A DNA stretch of 64,000 nucleotides, taken from contig NZ_JIAF01000003.1 of NCBI RefSeq assembly GCF_000688375.1, positions 186,001 to 250,000 on the forward strand, written 5' to 3'. Position numbers and translations under genes: made by a program. The notes under the pieces are model-generated. The model made no database searches, was not told where the DNA came from, and was given only the letters and a program-made list of their open reading frames with translations. Each line of letters starts with the position of its first letter. Positions within the stretch are counted from its first letter, which is position 1. The DNA is from Prevotella sp. HUN102 (lineage in GTDB: Bacteria > Bacteroidota > Bacteroidia > Bacteroidales > Bacteroidaceae). Of this stretch, positions 16,985 to 26,756 are shown in pieces.

Positions 16985-17776
16985 ATGAGTAAAGGTAAGC
17001 TAAAGAAATTTGCAGAGATGGAAACATTCAGCAATGTTTTCCAATATCCCTATGGCGTGATAAGCGAGGTGCCGTTTGAGATGAAGGGGCATTGGCGCGA
17101 ACAGTATTTCCACAACGACAATCCGATAATACTCGAGCTTGGCTGCGGAAAGGGCGAGTATGCCGTAGGACTGGCAAGGGTGTTCCCGAACATCAACTTC
17201 ATCGGGGTGGACATAAAAGGTGCGAGAATCTACACCGGGGCGAAACAGGCTCTGGAAGAGAATCTGGAAAACGTGGCCTTCCTGCGCACGAGCATCGAGA
17301 TCATAGACCGGTTCTTCGGCAAGGACGAGGTGCAGGAGATATGGCTCACCTTCTCCGACCCACAGATGAAAAACGTTCACAAGCGGCTTTCCTCCACCTT
17401 CTTTATGAACCGGTACCGGAATTTCCTCGTGGACAACGGCATCGTACACCTCAAGACCGACTCGAATTTCCTCTTTACCTACACCACGTATATGGTGGAG
17501 AAAAACAACCTGCCCGTACTTTTCCGAACAGAAGACCTCTACGGAAACGAGACAGAGGGAGTAAAGGCCGACGACATCGACGAGAAGACAAGGGAAATAC
17601 TCGGCATTCACACCTACTACGAAAACCAATGGATAGAGCGAGGGCTGAACATCAAGTATATGAAGTTCCACCTGCCACAATCGGGCGAACTCTCCGAACC
17701 CGACGTTGAGATTGAACTCGACGACTACCGTTCCTTCAAGCGGACAAAACGCAGCAGCAAGGATACGGCAAAGTGA
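16985..17776 (+). CDS. trmB: tRNA (guanine-N7-)-methyltransferase TrmB
   Basis: A 263-residue SAM-dependent enzyme that methylates G46 of tRNAs. Seen: the SAM-binding [25 protein letters not shown], and the TrmB signature [11 protein letters not shown] followed by KRLSSTFF. The C-terminus carries a basic tail ([13 protein letters not shown]). It is slightly longer than E. coli TrmB. Monocistronic, ended by hairpins. Confidence 0.93.
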   Translation: MSKGKLKKFAEMETFSNVFQYPYGVISEVPFEMKGHWREQYFHNDNPIILELGCGKGEYAVGLARVFPNINFIGVDIKGARIYTGAKQALEENLENVAFLRTSIEIIDRFFGKDEVQEIWLTFSDPQMKNVHKRLSSTFFMNRYRNFLVDNGIVHLKTDSNFLFTYTTYMVEKNNLPVLFRTEDLYGNETEGVKADDIDEKTREILGIHTYYENQWIERGLNIKYMKFHLPQSGELSEPDVEIELDDYRSFKRTKRSSKDTAK

Positions 17777-17782
17777 ATTGTT

Positions 17783-17806
17783 GAGTTCGGGATAAGTCCC
17801 GAACTC
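17783..17806 (+). terminator. Hairpin after trmB
   Basis: GAGTTCGGGA-TAAG-TCCCGAACTC is a perfect 10-bp stem with a 4-base loop, 7 nt after the stop. It lacks a T tract, so it may be a processing or stability hairpin. Confidence 0.5.
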
Positions 17807-17819
17807 AGAGGGAACGAGA

Positions 17820-18115
17820 AGACAAGGAGGTTAGATTCGAGTTTACGAGGAGACAAGTGGACGAGTGAACAAGGAAGTTAGATTACAAGTTTACAAAGAG
17901 GTTAGTTTAGAACTAAGTTCGTGAACGGAATAGACGAGGAGATTTTGTAAGCAAATCTCCTCGTTTGTTTTTACCTGTATGCAAGGCACTGCACTTGCCA
18001 CTTCATAAACCAGTTTCCTTGTCTACTCGTCTACCAGTTTACTTGTTCACTTAGCCCCTCATAAACTAACCTCCTCGTCCACTCGTTCACTTGTAAACTC
18101 GTAAACTAACTTACA
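17820..18115. repeat. Octamer repeat array (family B) interrupted by a terminator
   Basis: Period-8 ACRAGTNN-type units at 17830-17925 and complementary units at 18010-18115, flanking the terminator at 17934. The two halves are in opposite orientation, as at 15418-15715. Confidence 0.75.
17934..17972 (+). terminator. Rho-independent terminator downstream of trmB
   Basis: ACGAGGAGATTT pairs with AAATCTCCTCGT across a short loop, followed by TTGTTTTT. Confidence 0.75.
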
Positions 18116-18635
18116 ACAACCTATCCCCGTAGATTGCGTTCTTGATGTCCTGCTCGTGGTCGAACACGAAGCGGGCAACGATGGCACTGAGCAGAGCCGT
18201 CGATGGCATCTTGATGCTGTTGGCCGACTTCAGACGGTCGAGAATGTGCTTGAGGTCGGAATCTATGTAGACCGTGGCGAGCTTGGAATCGCGCAACTTA
18301 TATTCCTTTGCGAGGTCGAGGAAGAGCTGCCAGCTCTCTTCGCCGCTCTCCTTCCTGATGGTGTATTCCTTTGCCAGATCCTTGCCCTCGGCTTTCGGCA
18401 GTTTCTTTGCCGCCGGTGCCGTTCGGTCTTTCGTATCGGTTGGCTGAACATTTTCCTTTTTTGTCGCACTTGGTTGCATCACAGCCGACGCAGCAGCACT
18501 GGCGGCAGCAGCGTTATCGTTCTGAATTTCTTCCTTTTTTGTCGCACCAACGTTGGTTGCCGACTCAGGATTCTGCACTGAATGCACAATATTCTTTATA
18601 CTTCCGGGAAGCGTAACTTGTGGTTTCTTTGCCAT
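18111..18635 (-). CDS. Ribbon-helix-helix partner of ParA (DUF3408-like)
   Basis: 174 residues. The first ~115 are Ala/Lys/Glu-rich and probably disordered. The C-terminal part is a ribbon-helix-helix candidate: strand KLATVYIDSD (118-127), helix LKHILDRLKSA, turn, helix STALLSAIVARFVFDH. It resembles the DUF3408 proteins encoded beside ParA in Bacteroidota mobile elements; here there are no transfer genes. It lies 174 nt downstream of parA on the same strand. The peptide ATKKE occurs twice (31-35, 58-62), and each is encoded by a perfect GTGCGACAAAAAAGGAA. Role inferred: centromere-binding adaptor. Confidence 0.7.
   Translation of the reverse strand: MAKKPQVTLPGSIKNIVHSVQNPESATNVGATKKEEIQNDNAAAASAAASAVMQPSATKKENVQPTDTKDRTAPAAKKLPKAEGKDLAKEYTIRKESGEESWQLFLDLAKEYKLRDSKLATVYIDSDLKHILDRLKSANSIKMPSTALLSAIVARFVFDHEQDIKNAIYGDRLL
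18453..18469 (-). repeat. Family F motif inside the RHH gene, copy 1
   Basis: The minus strand reads GTGCGACAAAAAAGGAA, encoding Ala-Thr-Lys-Lys-Glu in frame. It is identical to the copy at 18531-18547 and matches the array consensus at 21.5-23.9 kb. Confidence 0.75.
18531..18547 (-). repeat. Family F motif inside the RHH gene, copy 2
   Basis: Second perfect GTGCGACAAAAAAGGAA, 78 bp (26 codons) from the first and in the same reading frame. Confidence 0.75.
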
Positions 18636-18809
18636 ATCTTATGAAAAATTGAGTATTGAAACAGAGCGTTCATTGTCCGACAGAACACTCGTAAATAAGT
18701 AATCACACTTATATATGTTTCAATATTTGCGTTTCTGTATTTTTATATATTTATATTTCAACTCTTTTGAATACTATATTAGGATTCAGACGGTTAGTCC
18801 TTCCCCACT

Positions 18810-19472
18810 CTATTTCATTCGTTTGAGCATATAGTCGAATGCGCCTTGCACGGCCTGTCGCTGAGTTGCCAAGAGTTCAAAGGTGTTGATGCGCTTGAGC
18901 GTTGCGCGGCTGTTCACCACCGGCGTAACCTTGCCAATCTGCTGGAATATTTCGTTCGTCTCGTTCCACATACGCTGCTCGTCGCTCGTACCGATTCGGG
19001 GGTCGATTCTGTTCGGAACGAAGAATATTTCGGCGTGCATATCGGGATTGTGCGCCTTGAGCATATTGATAACCTGCACGAAGGTACCGGTGGAATCGAG
19101 CGTCTTGTCCTCATATTCATAGGGACAGATGATGTAATCGGCATTGGCAAACAACGGAACAAGACCATCCTCGCTGACGTTACCCGGAGAGTCGAAGAGC
19201 ACGTAGCCGTCTACTTCAGATGCTGAGTCCATCAACTGCTGCATCACCTCGGGTTCGCTCACGTCGAAATCCTGCACGCTGTACGGTTCTTCCACGCCCT
19301 GATAGATTTCCGCATCCTTCTGTCGCTGCATCAGGATGGTCTTCTGCAAGTCGGTATCTATGATGCAGACCGGCTTGCGCTTAAAAGCTAAATAGTTGGC
19401 AAAGAGAATACAGAGTGTGCTCTTCCCTACCCCACCTTTCTGATTGGCGAAAACTATTTTTTTATTTTTCAT
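18810..19472 (-). CDS. parA: ParA-family ATPase
   Basis: 220 residues, the size of type Ib ParA proteins that lack an N-terminal DNA-binding domain. The deviant Walker A loop KGGVGKST is at 12-19, with signature lysine K12 and catalytic K17; VDGYVLFDSPG near 88-98 is the Walker B/A' region. Such ATPases move plasmids, chromosomes or large complexes along the nucleoid. The gene precedes the RHH gene on the same strand. An ATATAAATATATAAAT leader precedes the ATG. No replication or conjugation gene is nearby. Confidence 0.88.
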   Translation of the reverse strand: MKNKKIVFANQKGGVGKSTLCILFANYLAFKRKPVCIIDTDLQKTILMQRQKDAEIYQGVEEPYSVQDFDVSEPEVMQQLMDSASEVDGYVLFDSPGNVSEDGLVPLFANADYIICPYEYEDKTLDSTGTFVQVINMLKAHNPDMHAEIFFVPNRIDPRIGTSDEQRMWNETNEIFQQIGKVTPVVNSRATLKRINTFELLATQRQAVQGAFDYMLKRMK

Positions 19473-19569
19473 TATTTATATATTTATATTATTTTATTTA
19501 AACACAAAATCCCTGTTCGTCGAGCCTTACAGAGGTTGTTTTCACTCTTAAGACGCATACACCACTCCC

Positions 19570-20232
19570 CTACTCTGCTTTCATCATCTCATAAGCAGCA
19601 GTGAATGCTCCTACTGAAAGCACACAAACCAAAAGCAAAACAGTATTGACAATGCCCATACTGCCACCGGCAATTAAAACAACAAGGCTGACGATGAAGA
19701 GGATGAACGCACCACTTACTTCAAGGAAAAAGCGATGGCACTGCCGTTTCAGCTCTCCACAGGAATGCTTATAGAGCGCAACGAGCACCTGCACGACTCC
19801 ACAAAAGAATCCTCCATAAAAGACTGCCGACACGAAACTGTAAAAAGGCCATCCCATATAGTTGGGAAAACACAGCCCAAAGACGCGCGTCTGGAGCATA
19901 TAGAGCACCAGAGCCACCGAGGCTATCAAAGACACAACGGGATAATACCCACTCTGAAACTTTGCCTGTACGCTCTTCATACCTTTATATATAGACACAA
20001 GCAGCCCGGCGACCGAAAGCATTGAAATAATCTCGCCTGCGAGCGACAGTTTTTCCATCGGTGCGTATGAATATTCGTCCATTGCCTTACCTATCAGAAA
20101 TTCCGAATCGGCATAAGCTGAATAAACCATCAGCAGCAGTCCGAGGACAAAAAGCACAAAACAAATCTTATTGAACACGCTGATTTGTCGTGTAATCGGT
20201 AAATGAGATATCAGTTCTTTCTTCATATTCAT
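19570..20232 (-). CDS. Hypothetical membrane protein
   Basis: About 220 residues with five or six membrane helices (near 22-40, 63-80, 95-115, 125-150, 170-195 and the C-terminus). Not recognised. The start is set at the ATG at 20232; an in-frame TTG lies 18 nt upstream. It lies 97 nt upstream of parA on the same strand. The next gene upstream is also a multi-helix protein of similar size, but I cannot show that the two are homologous. Confidence 0.65.
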   Translation of the reverse strand: MNMKKELISHLPITRQISVFNKICFVLFVLGLLLMVYSAYADSEFLIGKAMDEYSYAPMEKLSLAGEIISMLSVAGLLVSIYKGMKSVQAKFQSGYYPVVSLIASVALVLYMLQTRVFGLCFPNYMGWPFYSFVSAVFYGGFFCGVVQVLVALYKHSCGELKRQCHRFFLEVSGAFILFIVSLVVLIAGGSMGIVNTVLLLVCVLSVGAFTAAYEMMKAE

Positions 20233-20339
20233 CGCATTATTACTCCACAACTAATTGATATCAAGATTTCTAAACAACAATATAGTTACAGATTTTCATT
20301 TTTATATATTTACATTTATACAAAACAAAATAGATATAT

Positions 20340-21062
20340 TTATTTATATTCACTCACATCCGTGTCGTCGCCATCCTCATATTGAGGGTCGTCTGACATT
20401 GTGAAGCGTATCATTACCAAAGGCACAATCATCATTGCGTATGTGGCAATCTGACTGATGGTAAAATAGGTGGCAAGATCGTTGAGCGACAGCCCTCCCA
20501 CCGATGTGTACATATAGGTGTATAGCCCTTGAAAAACAAGTGTCAGCAACGGACAAAGCACCAATGCCCACCCGTATTGCCTGATTTTGCCGACGAATTT
20601 TCGGATAAGGCTGACGCCAAGCACCATCTGCGACAGAAAAAGGAACAGATTGGCGATAGGCACGAAGTTGTCTTTGAACTTGCTGAAATCGGTTGTCTGG
20701 AACGTTCCGTGCACGGAAATCGTGTCGCCCGACGGTATCAGCTGCACAACAGTAATCAGTAAGCTGAGCACCATCAGCAGAATCATCATCAGATTCATAG
20801 AAAAATGCTTTGCTTTTTGCAGACAACGGCGGAAAATTTCAAAGATGGCGAGTTCCGACAGCACGAAGAGCACATTCTGCACCACCTGAAACGGATCCAA
20901 CGCTTGCAGCACCGCCGTACCATCCACCGTATTCATTTCCGTTTTCGGCATTCCAACCCAAGCATTGTGAAATCCCAATGCAACTACTATTACCAATATA
21001 AAGTAAGACCAGTTGAGCACGGCCTTCGATATTTTCGATATTTTAAATTGCGATATATTCAT
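20340..21062 (-). CDS. Hypothetical membrane protein
   Basis: 240 residues with five likely membrane helices (about 15-35, 60-78, 86-105, 137-157, 165-185, plus a final one near 205-222) and an acidic tail (DDPQYEDGDDTDVSEY). The layout is loosely like DUF2975 proteins, but no diagnostic motif is visible. It is the first gene of the minus-strand series membrane, membrane, parA, RHH, and the motif array lies directly upstream. Confidence 0.65.
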   Translation of the reverse strand: MNISQFKISKISKAVLNWSYFILVIVVALGFHNAWVGMPKTEMNTVDGTAVLQALDPFQVVQNVLFVLSELAIFEIFRRCLQKAKHFSMNLMMILLMVLSLLITVVQLIPSGDTISVHGTFQTTDFSKFKDNFVPIANLFLFLSQMVLGVSLIRKFVGKIRQYGWALVLCPLLTLVFQGLYTYMYTSVGGLSLNDLATYFTISQIATYAMMIVPLVMIRFTMSDDPQYEDGDDTDVSEYK

Positions 21063-21513
21063 ATTTGTATTTTTACATATTCATATAAAGAGATAAAACC
21101 ACCGTAAAAAAAAAGTTTGCCTCAGGCGGGGAAACACATTTATATAAATATATTTCAACCTATTCGCGCAAAACCCTATTTCTGCAAATATATAAATATG
21201 CAACAGAAAACAAGAGGATGCCGCTAAAAACAGCGCATTTCTTTATCTCAAATCACACCTTATATATATGTATAATCATATTTCTATATATTCACGGCAG
21301 GGAACACATCTCTATTATCATCGCAAAATTAAGCAAACAAACAGAAATAACAAAATATTTTAATGTTTTTATTCAAACAAAGAATAAAATAAATATTTTC
21401 ATTCTTATTTATATTTTTATATATTTACAGAATAAAACAAATAAACAGAATGCTGTTTAACGAACTATCCGACAAATATGGAGGATTCGCTCAGCAGAAG
21501 AAAAAAGAGGATT

Positions 21514-23925
21514 TAGCGACAAATTAGGAAGAAAAACTGCTAAAAGGATGAAACAAAGAATCGAGTGCGAAAGGGAATAGGGGAGTGGGGGAGGAAAAGA
21601 ATGAAGATTTTGGAGCAGCAAACGAAAAGGAAGTGAAAACTGACCGAAATAAAGCCTGAAAAATGAAAAAACAGGAATGCCGTGCGAAAAATGGGGCAAA
21701 ATGAGCAAGACAAACAAAGTGCGACAAATTAGGAAGCAGAAAAAAGAGTGCGAAAACTTGAGATAAATAACTGATTTACAGAATAGTTATGGGTAATGAT
21801 AAAACCAAAGTGCGACAAAAAAGTGAAAAGTTTTGTGAAAATATAGCTGAAATGATAGAGCAAAACGGCATAATAAATTGATTAATAGCGATTTAAAGAT
21901 AAAAGAAAAGAGAAAATCAGCTGATAAACCTACTAATATGTCGCCGAAATAATCTAAGAATAGAATGCTCTGGAGACAGATAAATGAAAGGATTTAAAAT
22001 AAAACGGAGCGAAGTTTGGAGATTTCCGCAATGTGAGTGCGACAAAAAGGGAACGTGGAATTAACGCGAAAAAAACGAATCGTCAGGCAGATAGAGGAGA
22101 TAAATATGAAATCTGACACTATCCACAGATGGAGCATAGCGACAAAAAAGGAAGTTTTAAAATAGGAACCAATAAAATCATAGTGCGACAAATTAGGAAG
22201 TAATATTCCAAACAAAGAAGAAGGCGTGCAGTTAGCTGATTTTTAGGGAGATAGAGTAGGGGGCGGATTTTTACGGGGAGATAAAACAGTGGTAAAAGGA
22301 CAGAGAAAAATTGAGAAGGAAAGGAACTGAAAAGCAGAAAAAGGACAGAAAGGACAACGGAAGAGGCGAAAACGCAAAGCTGAAAGGGAAGAACGATGAA
22401 CGGAAAGGGGACAAGAGAGGGGAAGAAAATAAAAGAATCGGACACAGAAAAGGAAGCAGCGAAGACAAAACAAAGGAAACGGAGGCTTGCAAAAGGGAGC
22501 AGAGAGAACTCAACAAACGGAACGGGGCAACAGAAAAGCGCAATGAAGGAGACAAAAACTAACGGAAATGAATTTTTGGGGAAGCAGGGTGGGGGAGAAA
22601 GGGAACTGAAGCAAGGCGCAACTGTGCGACAAATAGGGAGGGTCGCTGGAAAACTTTTAGTAAAATCATCGGAAAGAAAAATCAAAAAAATAGAGATTTA
22701 CAAACTTAAAACTTTCTCAAAAGTTTAGAAAATCTTTCTTTATCTATTATTAGATATTATATAAGGGCTTGCAAGGTGCTGATAGAAAGATTGTTACAAG
22801 GTTTGTTGGCGACATATATGTAGTTTAGCGCAGACAACAAGGGAAGTATGGTTCGACAAATTTGTAGGGTAGATGCGACAAGTTAGTAGGAGAGTGAAAC
22901 ACGTCTGCGACAAATTTGTAGTATCGCTTCGACATATTAGGAGCAAATTCCTGTTAGCAGTAATTAATTCCGACAAAATTATGGATTTTCTCTGTTTTCT
23001 GATTGTTTTATGCTGAATTATCTGTTATGAATCATTTGTTTTGTCGCTGCATTCTATTTTCTTAATCCTTATAATTTACTGTATAAATAATTGGAAATCA
23101 ATGATATTTAAAAACTTAAATTTTATCATCGACAAAAAGGGAGATAGTTTAGGAAACTGATATTTGCAAAAGTACGACAAAAAAGGAAAATGCTGAAAAT
23201 ATTTTACACGATTCGTACCCTTGCATAGCTTCTATCTAAAGATAGAAGCATATTTGTCGCTTTTTTCGGCGGAAATGAGCCGTGGAGTGTGGAAAGCTAA
23301 ATTCAGGGAACGAATGGGAGTGTGGCTGTTGGCGAGATGTTTAATGCGTTGGCGCATCGGTTCAGCGTTCGGGCGTGGCATAAAAGGCGATTTTCGGCAA
23401 ACTTTCCGAGTGTCCGGTAGTTGCCCGGTAGGGAGAGCTTGGCTGCGATATTTTGATTTTTCTTTACAGATTCGTGAGGGTAGAAGTGTGAATACTCCTA
23501 TTTTGTCGCACGTTTGTTGCGTGATGAGTTGTCGGTGGTTGTTTGATTTGATTGGATGAAAGCATTGAAAATCAGATAGATAAGTCTATTTTTCTCCTTA
23601 CTTTTCCATTGTTTTCGCTTGATTTACGTGAAAAAATCGGTTCTCATAGGGGAGAATGTTGAGAATTTCTTAAATCTTTACTCATTTTTTTGCGTTCTAA
23701 GCGTTTTAGATGATTTTCCTTGTCTGCCCTGCAAAAATCTTTTTTGTCGCCTTAAATCGAAGAAAAATCCTCTTTTTGCCTGAAGGGCAGGTTCAACTTT
23801 GTGTTTTCTGCTTGAGGGTAAATTGTGAAAATAGATTAATTGCGACAAATTAGTAAACTCTTTTCTTTTCAATTTTTCCTTTGTAATAAGTGGAATTTTC
23901 ATTATTGGCGACAAAAAAGGAACAA
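21514..23925 (+). repeat. Array of ~19 copies of the motif GTGCGACAAAWWAGGAAG (family F)
   Basis: Plus-strand copies begin near 21514, 21719, 21810, 22037, 22137, 22183, 22624, 22808, 22851, 22872, 22904, 22926, 22967, 23127, 23172, 23838 and 23906; minus-strand copies lie near 21929-21945 and 23495-23511. The core CGACAAA is nearly invariant. Copies at 22808-22985 are densest (six in ~180 bp). The strong orientation bias and the adjacent ParA/RHH genes suggest a protein-binding array such as a centromere or iterons; this is inference. Confidence 0.75.
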
Positions 23926-24309
23926 ATTTTAAGTTCCTAAAGTTTATCCTTAATGCGCTCTTTATCAGCCAACTGATTCTTGTAGTGCGCTGAAGAAGAC
24001 GGGAAATATTGCCGAAAATCAATGTGAAAAACGCTTGATAAGCTCCCCTTGTCGGCTCTGTTTGCAGTTAGCCTGTTCCATTCTTCGCAAGAATGCAGCG
24101 TGAGTGTGCGAAGATTGTGCGACAAATGTGCGAAGATTGCATTTCATTCTTCGCATGCTTGCAGATTAATATTTTTATGTTTTTCCGTTGTAATATTTAT
24201 ATGTTCTTTCATATAAATTTAAAAATAGAAATATATTTATATTTAAAAAATTGATTATAAGAGTTTTAATGTGGTTACTTATAATAATGTTTTTATATAA
24301 TAATATAAA

Positions 24310-24490
24310 TAAACCTGCACAATCTGTACCATCAGCGAGAGAGTGGTTCTCGCAAATCCCGCAAATGGGCTGAAAAAGATTTGCGTAATCTGCGCCATCA
24401 GCGAGAGAATGGTTCTCGCAGATTTCGCGAATCTCGCAAATTATGTGAAATGGAATCGGCTTAATCTGTGGTATCAGCGAGAGGATGAAT
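24310..24490. repeat. Family D repeats
   Basis: Words GCGTAATCTGCGCCATCAGCGAGA and TCTCGCAAATCCCGCAAAT alternate, giving hairpin-capable dyads. Confidence 0.65.
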
Positions 24491-24676
24491 TACGAGGATT
24501 GGGTAAGTGGATGAAGAGAGGATAAGTGTGTTGAAATATAAATAACTGTATATTTATAAATAGAATAATATAAAATAATAAATATATAGAATATTGGCAG
24601 TTAGGTGGTTGTGCGTTTTAATGTATTGTCTGGGCTATGAAAACAATGTGGATACTCATTTTCTTTGCAAAGAATT

Positions 24677-24714
24677 GCCCTTTCCGATGATAGAAAACCA
24701 TCAAGGGAAAGGGC
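24677..24714 (-). terminator. Putative terminator of the BCCT transporter gene
   Basis: GCCCTTTCC pairs with GGAAAGGGC, with an extra inner GATG/CATC stem, 36 nt beyond the transporter stop. The T tract on the minus strand is weak. Confidence 0.5.
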
Positions 24715-24749
24715 TGTTCTTATGCGGTTGGTTGAGGGAGTGTTGAATG

Positions 24750-26756
24750 TCAGTTCAGGTTGCCCTTGTCTACGAACATTATGGCTTTGTTTTCGTCTGC
24801 CACCAGACTGATGTAGCGTTCGTATTCGCGGAGCACATCGGCTATGATTTCCTGTTTTGTAAGATATTGAATGTCGTTGCCGGTTCTGCCGTCGCTGAAG
24901 TAGGTAACGGGCAGATACTGTTTTTTGTCGTCTATTTCGGGCGTGTTGTCGTCGTCGATGAGATAGTTGGATATGGTTTGCACTTCCGCCGCCACGCCGT
25001 ATCTGAAATTCCATATCTGGTCGTGCGGGATGAGGAGTTCCAAGGAGAGAGGGCCTCTTTTGCCCTGATGGATTTGTGCGTCGATGCCCCGTTCAGAAAG
25101 TTCGCGCCGCAATTCCTCAAAGGCCGGCCGCACCTTCTCGGCGAAGAACCGCTTTACGTCCTGACGCTTGGAGAAGGTGAGAATCTGGTCGAGCCGCTCG
25201 TGCCAGTGGCTGCCGTCCCAGTTTCGGCTGCCGTATGGGATGCGCGAGCTGTGGTAGAGCCGGTCGGTGCGCAAAGCCTTGAGCAGGCAGAAGCAGAGCA
25301 GGAGCATTATGAGGCCGAAGGGCAGTGCCGATATGAGTGTCATTGTCTGCAAGGATTTCAGGCCTCCCGTGCGCAGGAGGGCCATTGCTATGACTGCCAG
25401 CAGCACTCCCCAGAAAGCATTCTGCCACTTGGGTGCGTTGGGACGGTTGCCAGATGCGATGCTGTTCATTACGAGGATTCCCGAGTCTGCCGACGTAACG
25501 AAGAATACGGCAATCATCATCACGGCCAGCACGCACAGAGGCTTTGCCAAGGGGAACTGTTCGAAGAAAGTGAAGAGCAGCACGTCGGGATTGCCTGCCA
25601 ACGCCGAGAGTGCACCGTTTGCTGTATGCTGGTCGATGTAGATTGCGCCGTTTCCGCAGACAGTCATCCACAGGAAGATGAAAACTGACGGCACGAAGAG
25701 CACTGCGAGGATGTATTCGCGGATGGTTCTTCCTTTGGAAATACGGGCAATGAAGAGCCCTACGAACGGTGCCCAGCTGATCCACCACGCCCAGTACATC
25801 ACCGTCCACGACGTGAACCATTCGCGGCTGTCGGACTCGAAGGCAAAGGTGTTGAAGGTAAGCGAGGGCAGTCGCCCGATATAGTTGCCCACGCCTTCGC
25901 TGAATGCGCTCATAAGGAAGGTTGTAGGGCCGAGGAGCAGCACGAATATCATCAGCAGCACGGCAAGCCCAAGGTTGATTTCGCTGAGTTTCTTCACTCC
26001 CTTGTTCACTCCCGCCACGGCGGAGAATATGGCTACGGCACTGACAACGGTGATGATGATGCACTGGAATAAGTAGCTTGACTCGCTGAATATGCCCAGA
26101 TGCACCAGTCCGGCATTGAGCTGCACCACGCCGAAACCCAGAGAGGTGGCTATGCCGAAGAAGGTGCTGACGAGTGCGAAGATATCCACCACGTCGCCTA
26201 TCGGCCCGTTTATTCTGTCTTTCAGTATGGGATATAGCCCGCTTCTGATGGCCAGAGGCAGCTTGTATCGGAAGGAGAAGTAGGCGAGGATAAGCCCTGC
26301 CACGGCAAAGATAGCCCACGCGTGCAGTCCCCAGTGGAAGAAGGTGGCAAGCTGAGCGTCCTTTGCAGGCTGCAATGTGCCGGGAAGAGCCGGGTTCACA
26401 TAGTGAGACATTGGCTCTGCCACGCCGAAATACATCAGTCCGATTCCCATTCCGGCTGCGAAGAGCATTGCTATCCACGAAAAGAAGCTGTACTGTGGCG
26501 ACGAGTTGTCGGCTCCCAGTCGGATGGTTCCTATCTTGCTGAATGCCAATGTAAAGAGGAATACGACAAAGAAGGACACAATGAGGATATAGGTCCAACT
26601 GAGCTTGGTGTAGATAACTGATTGGACTGCATTCAGTGCTTCGTTCATCCGTTCGGGGAAAAGCGCACAGGCGAGCGAAAGCACGAGGAGTACGAGCAGC
26701 CCCGGCACTGTAACGTTTCGTGTAAATGTTGTTTTGATGTCTTTAAATACATACAT
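24750..26756 (-). CDS. BCCT-family betaine/choline/carnitine transporter
   Basis: 668 residues, about 12 membrane helices, inner membrane. Seen: GMGIGLMYFGVAEPMSHY and the family-typical WTVMYWAWWISWAPFVGLFIARISKGRTIREY. The C-terminal ~160 residues are cytoplasmic and long, as in BetT-type members, where the tail senses osmotic stress. It likely imports a quaternary ammonium compound for osmoprotection; the substrate cannot be told. The start MYVFKDIKTTFTRN at 26756 is preferred, since upstream codons lie in AT-rich leader and repetitive coding. Single gene. Confidence 0.9.
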   Translation of the reverse strand: MYVFKDIKTTFTRNVTVPGLLVLLVLSLACALFPERMNEALNAVQSVIYTKLSWTYILIVSFFVVFLFTLAFSKIGTIRLGADNSSPQYSFFSWIAMLFAAGMGIGLMYFGVAEPMSHYVNPALPGTLQPAKDAQLATFFHWGLHAWAIFAVAGLILAYFSFRYKLPLAIRSGLYPILKDRINGPIGDVVDIFALVSTFFGIATSLGFGVVQLNAGLVHLGIFSESSYLFQCIIITVVSAVAIFSAVAGVNKGVKKLSEINLGLAVLLMIFVLLLGPTTFLMSAFSEGVGNYIGRLPSLTFNTFAFESDSREWFTSWTVMYWAWWISWAPFVGLFIARISKGRTIREYILAVLFVPSVFIFLWMTVCGNGAIYIDQHTANGALSALAGNPDVLLFTFFEQFPLAKPLCVLAVMMIAVFFVTSADSGILVMNSIASGNRPNAPKWQNAFWGVLLAVIAMALLRTGGLKSLQTMTLISALPFGLIMLLLCFCLLKALRTDRLYHSSRIPYGSRNWDGSHWHERLDQILTFSKRQDVKRFFAEKVRPAFEELRRELSERGIDAQIHQGKRGPLSLELLIPHDQIWNFRYGVAAEVQTISNYLIDDDNTPEIDDKKQYLPVTYFSDGRTGNDIQYLTKQEIIADVLREYERYISLVADENKAIMFVDKGNLN

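Larger units (their letters stand above)
21063..24600. other. Long gene-free region carrying the family F array
   Basis: About 3.5 kb without a credible gene, the longest such stretch here. 21063-21480 is very AT-rich. 21480-22730 is markedly purine-rich on the plus strand; frames there (for example 22119-22685 minus and 22396-22728 plus) are compositional artefacts with low-complexity Ser/Phe/Leu or Lys/Glu/Arg proteins. The family F motif is scattered through 21514-23925. 24060-24165 holds family E hairpin words, and 24310-24490 family D words. Confidence 0.7.

Noticed and set aside
18111..19472. Conjugative transposon TraA/TraB region
   Set aside because: ParA and a DUF3408-like protein resemble that pair, but no other transfer, mobilisation or integrase gene is present within the window.
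22119..22728. Overlapping frames on both strands in the array region
   Set aside because: Products are low-complexity (Ser/Phe/Leu or Lys/Glu/Arg), explained by the purine-rich strand, with no start context.
23221..23559. A 112-codon plus-strand frame
   Set aside because: No domain, poor start context, lies among family F motifs; could be a relic but cannot be supported.
21514..23925. CRISPR array
   Set aside because: Motif copies are only ~17 bp, irregularly spaced, degenerate and in both orientations; no cas gene in the window.
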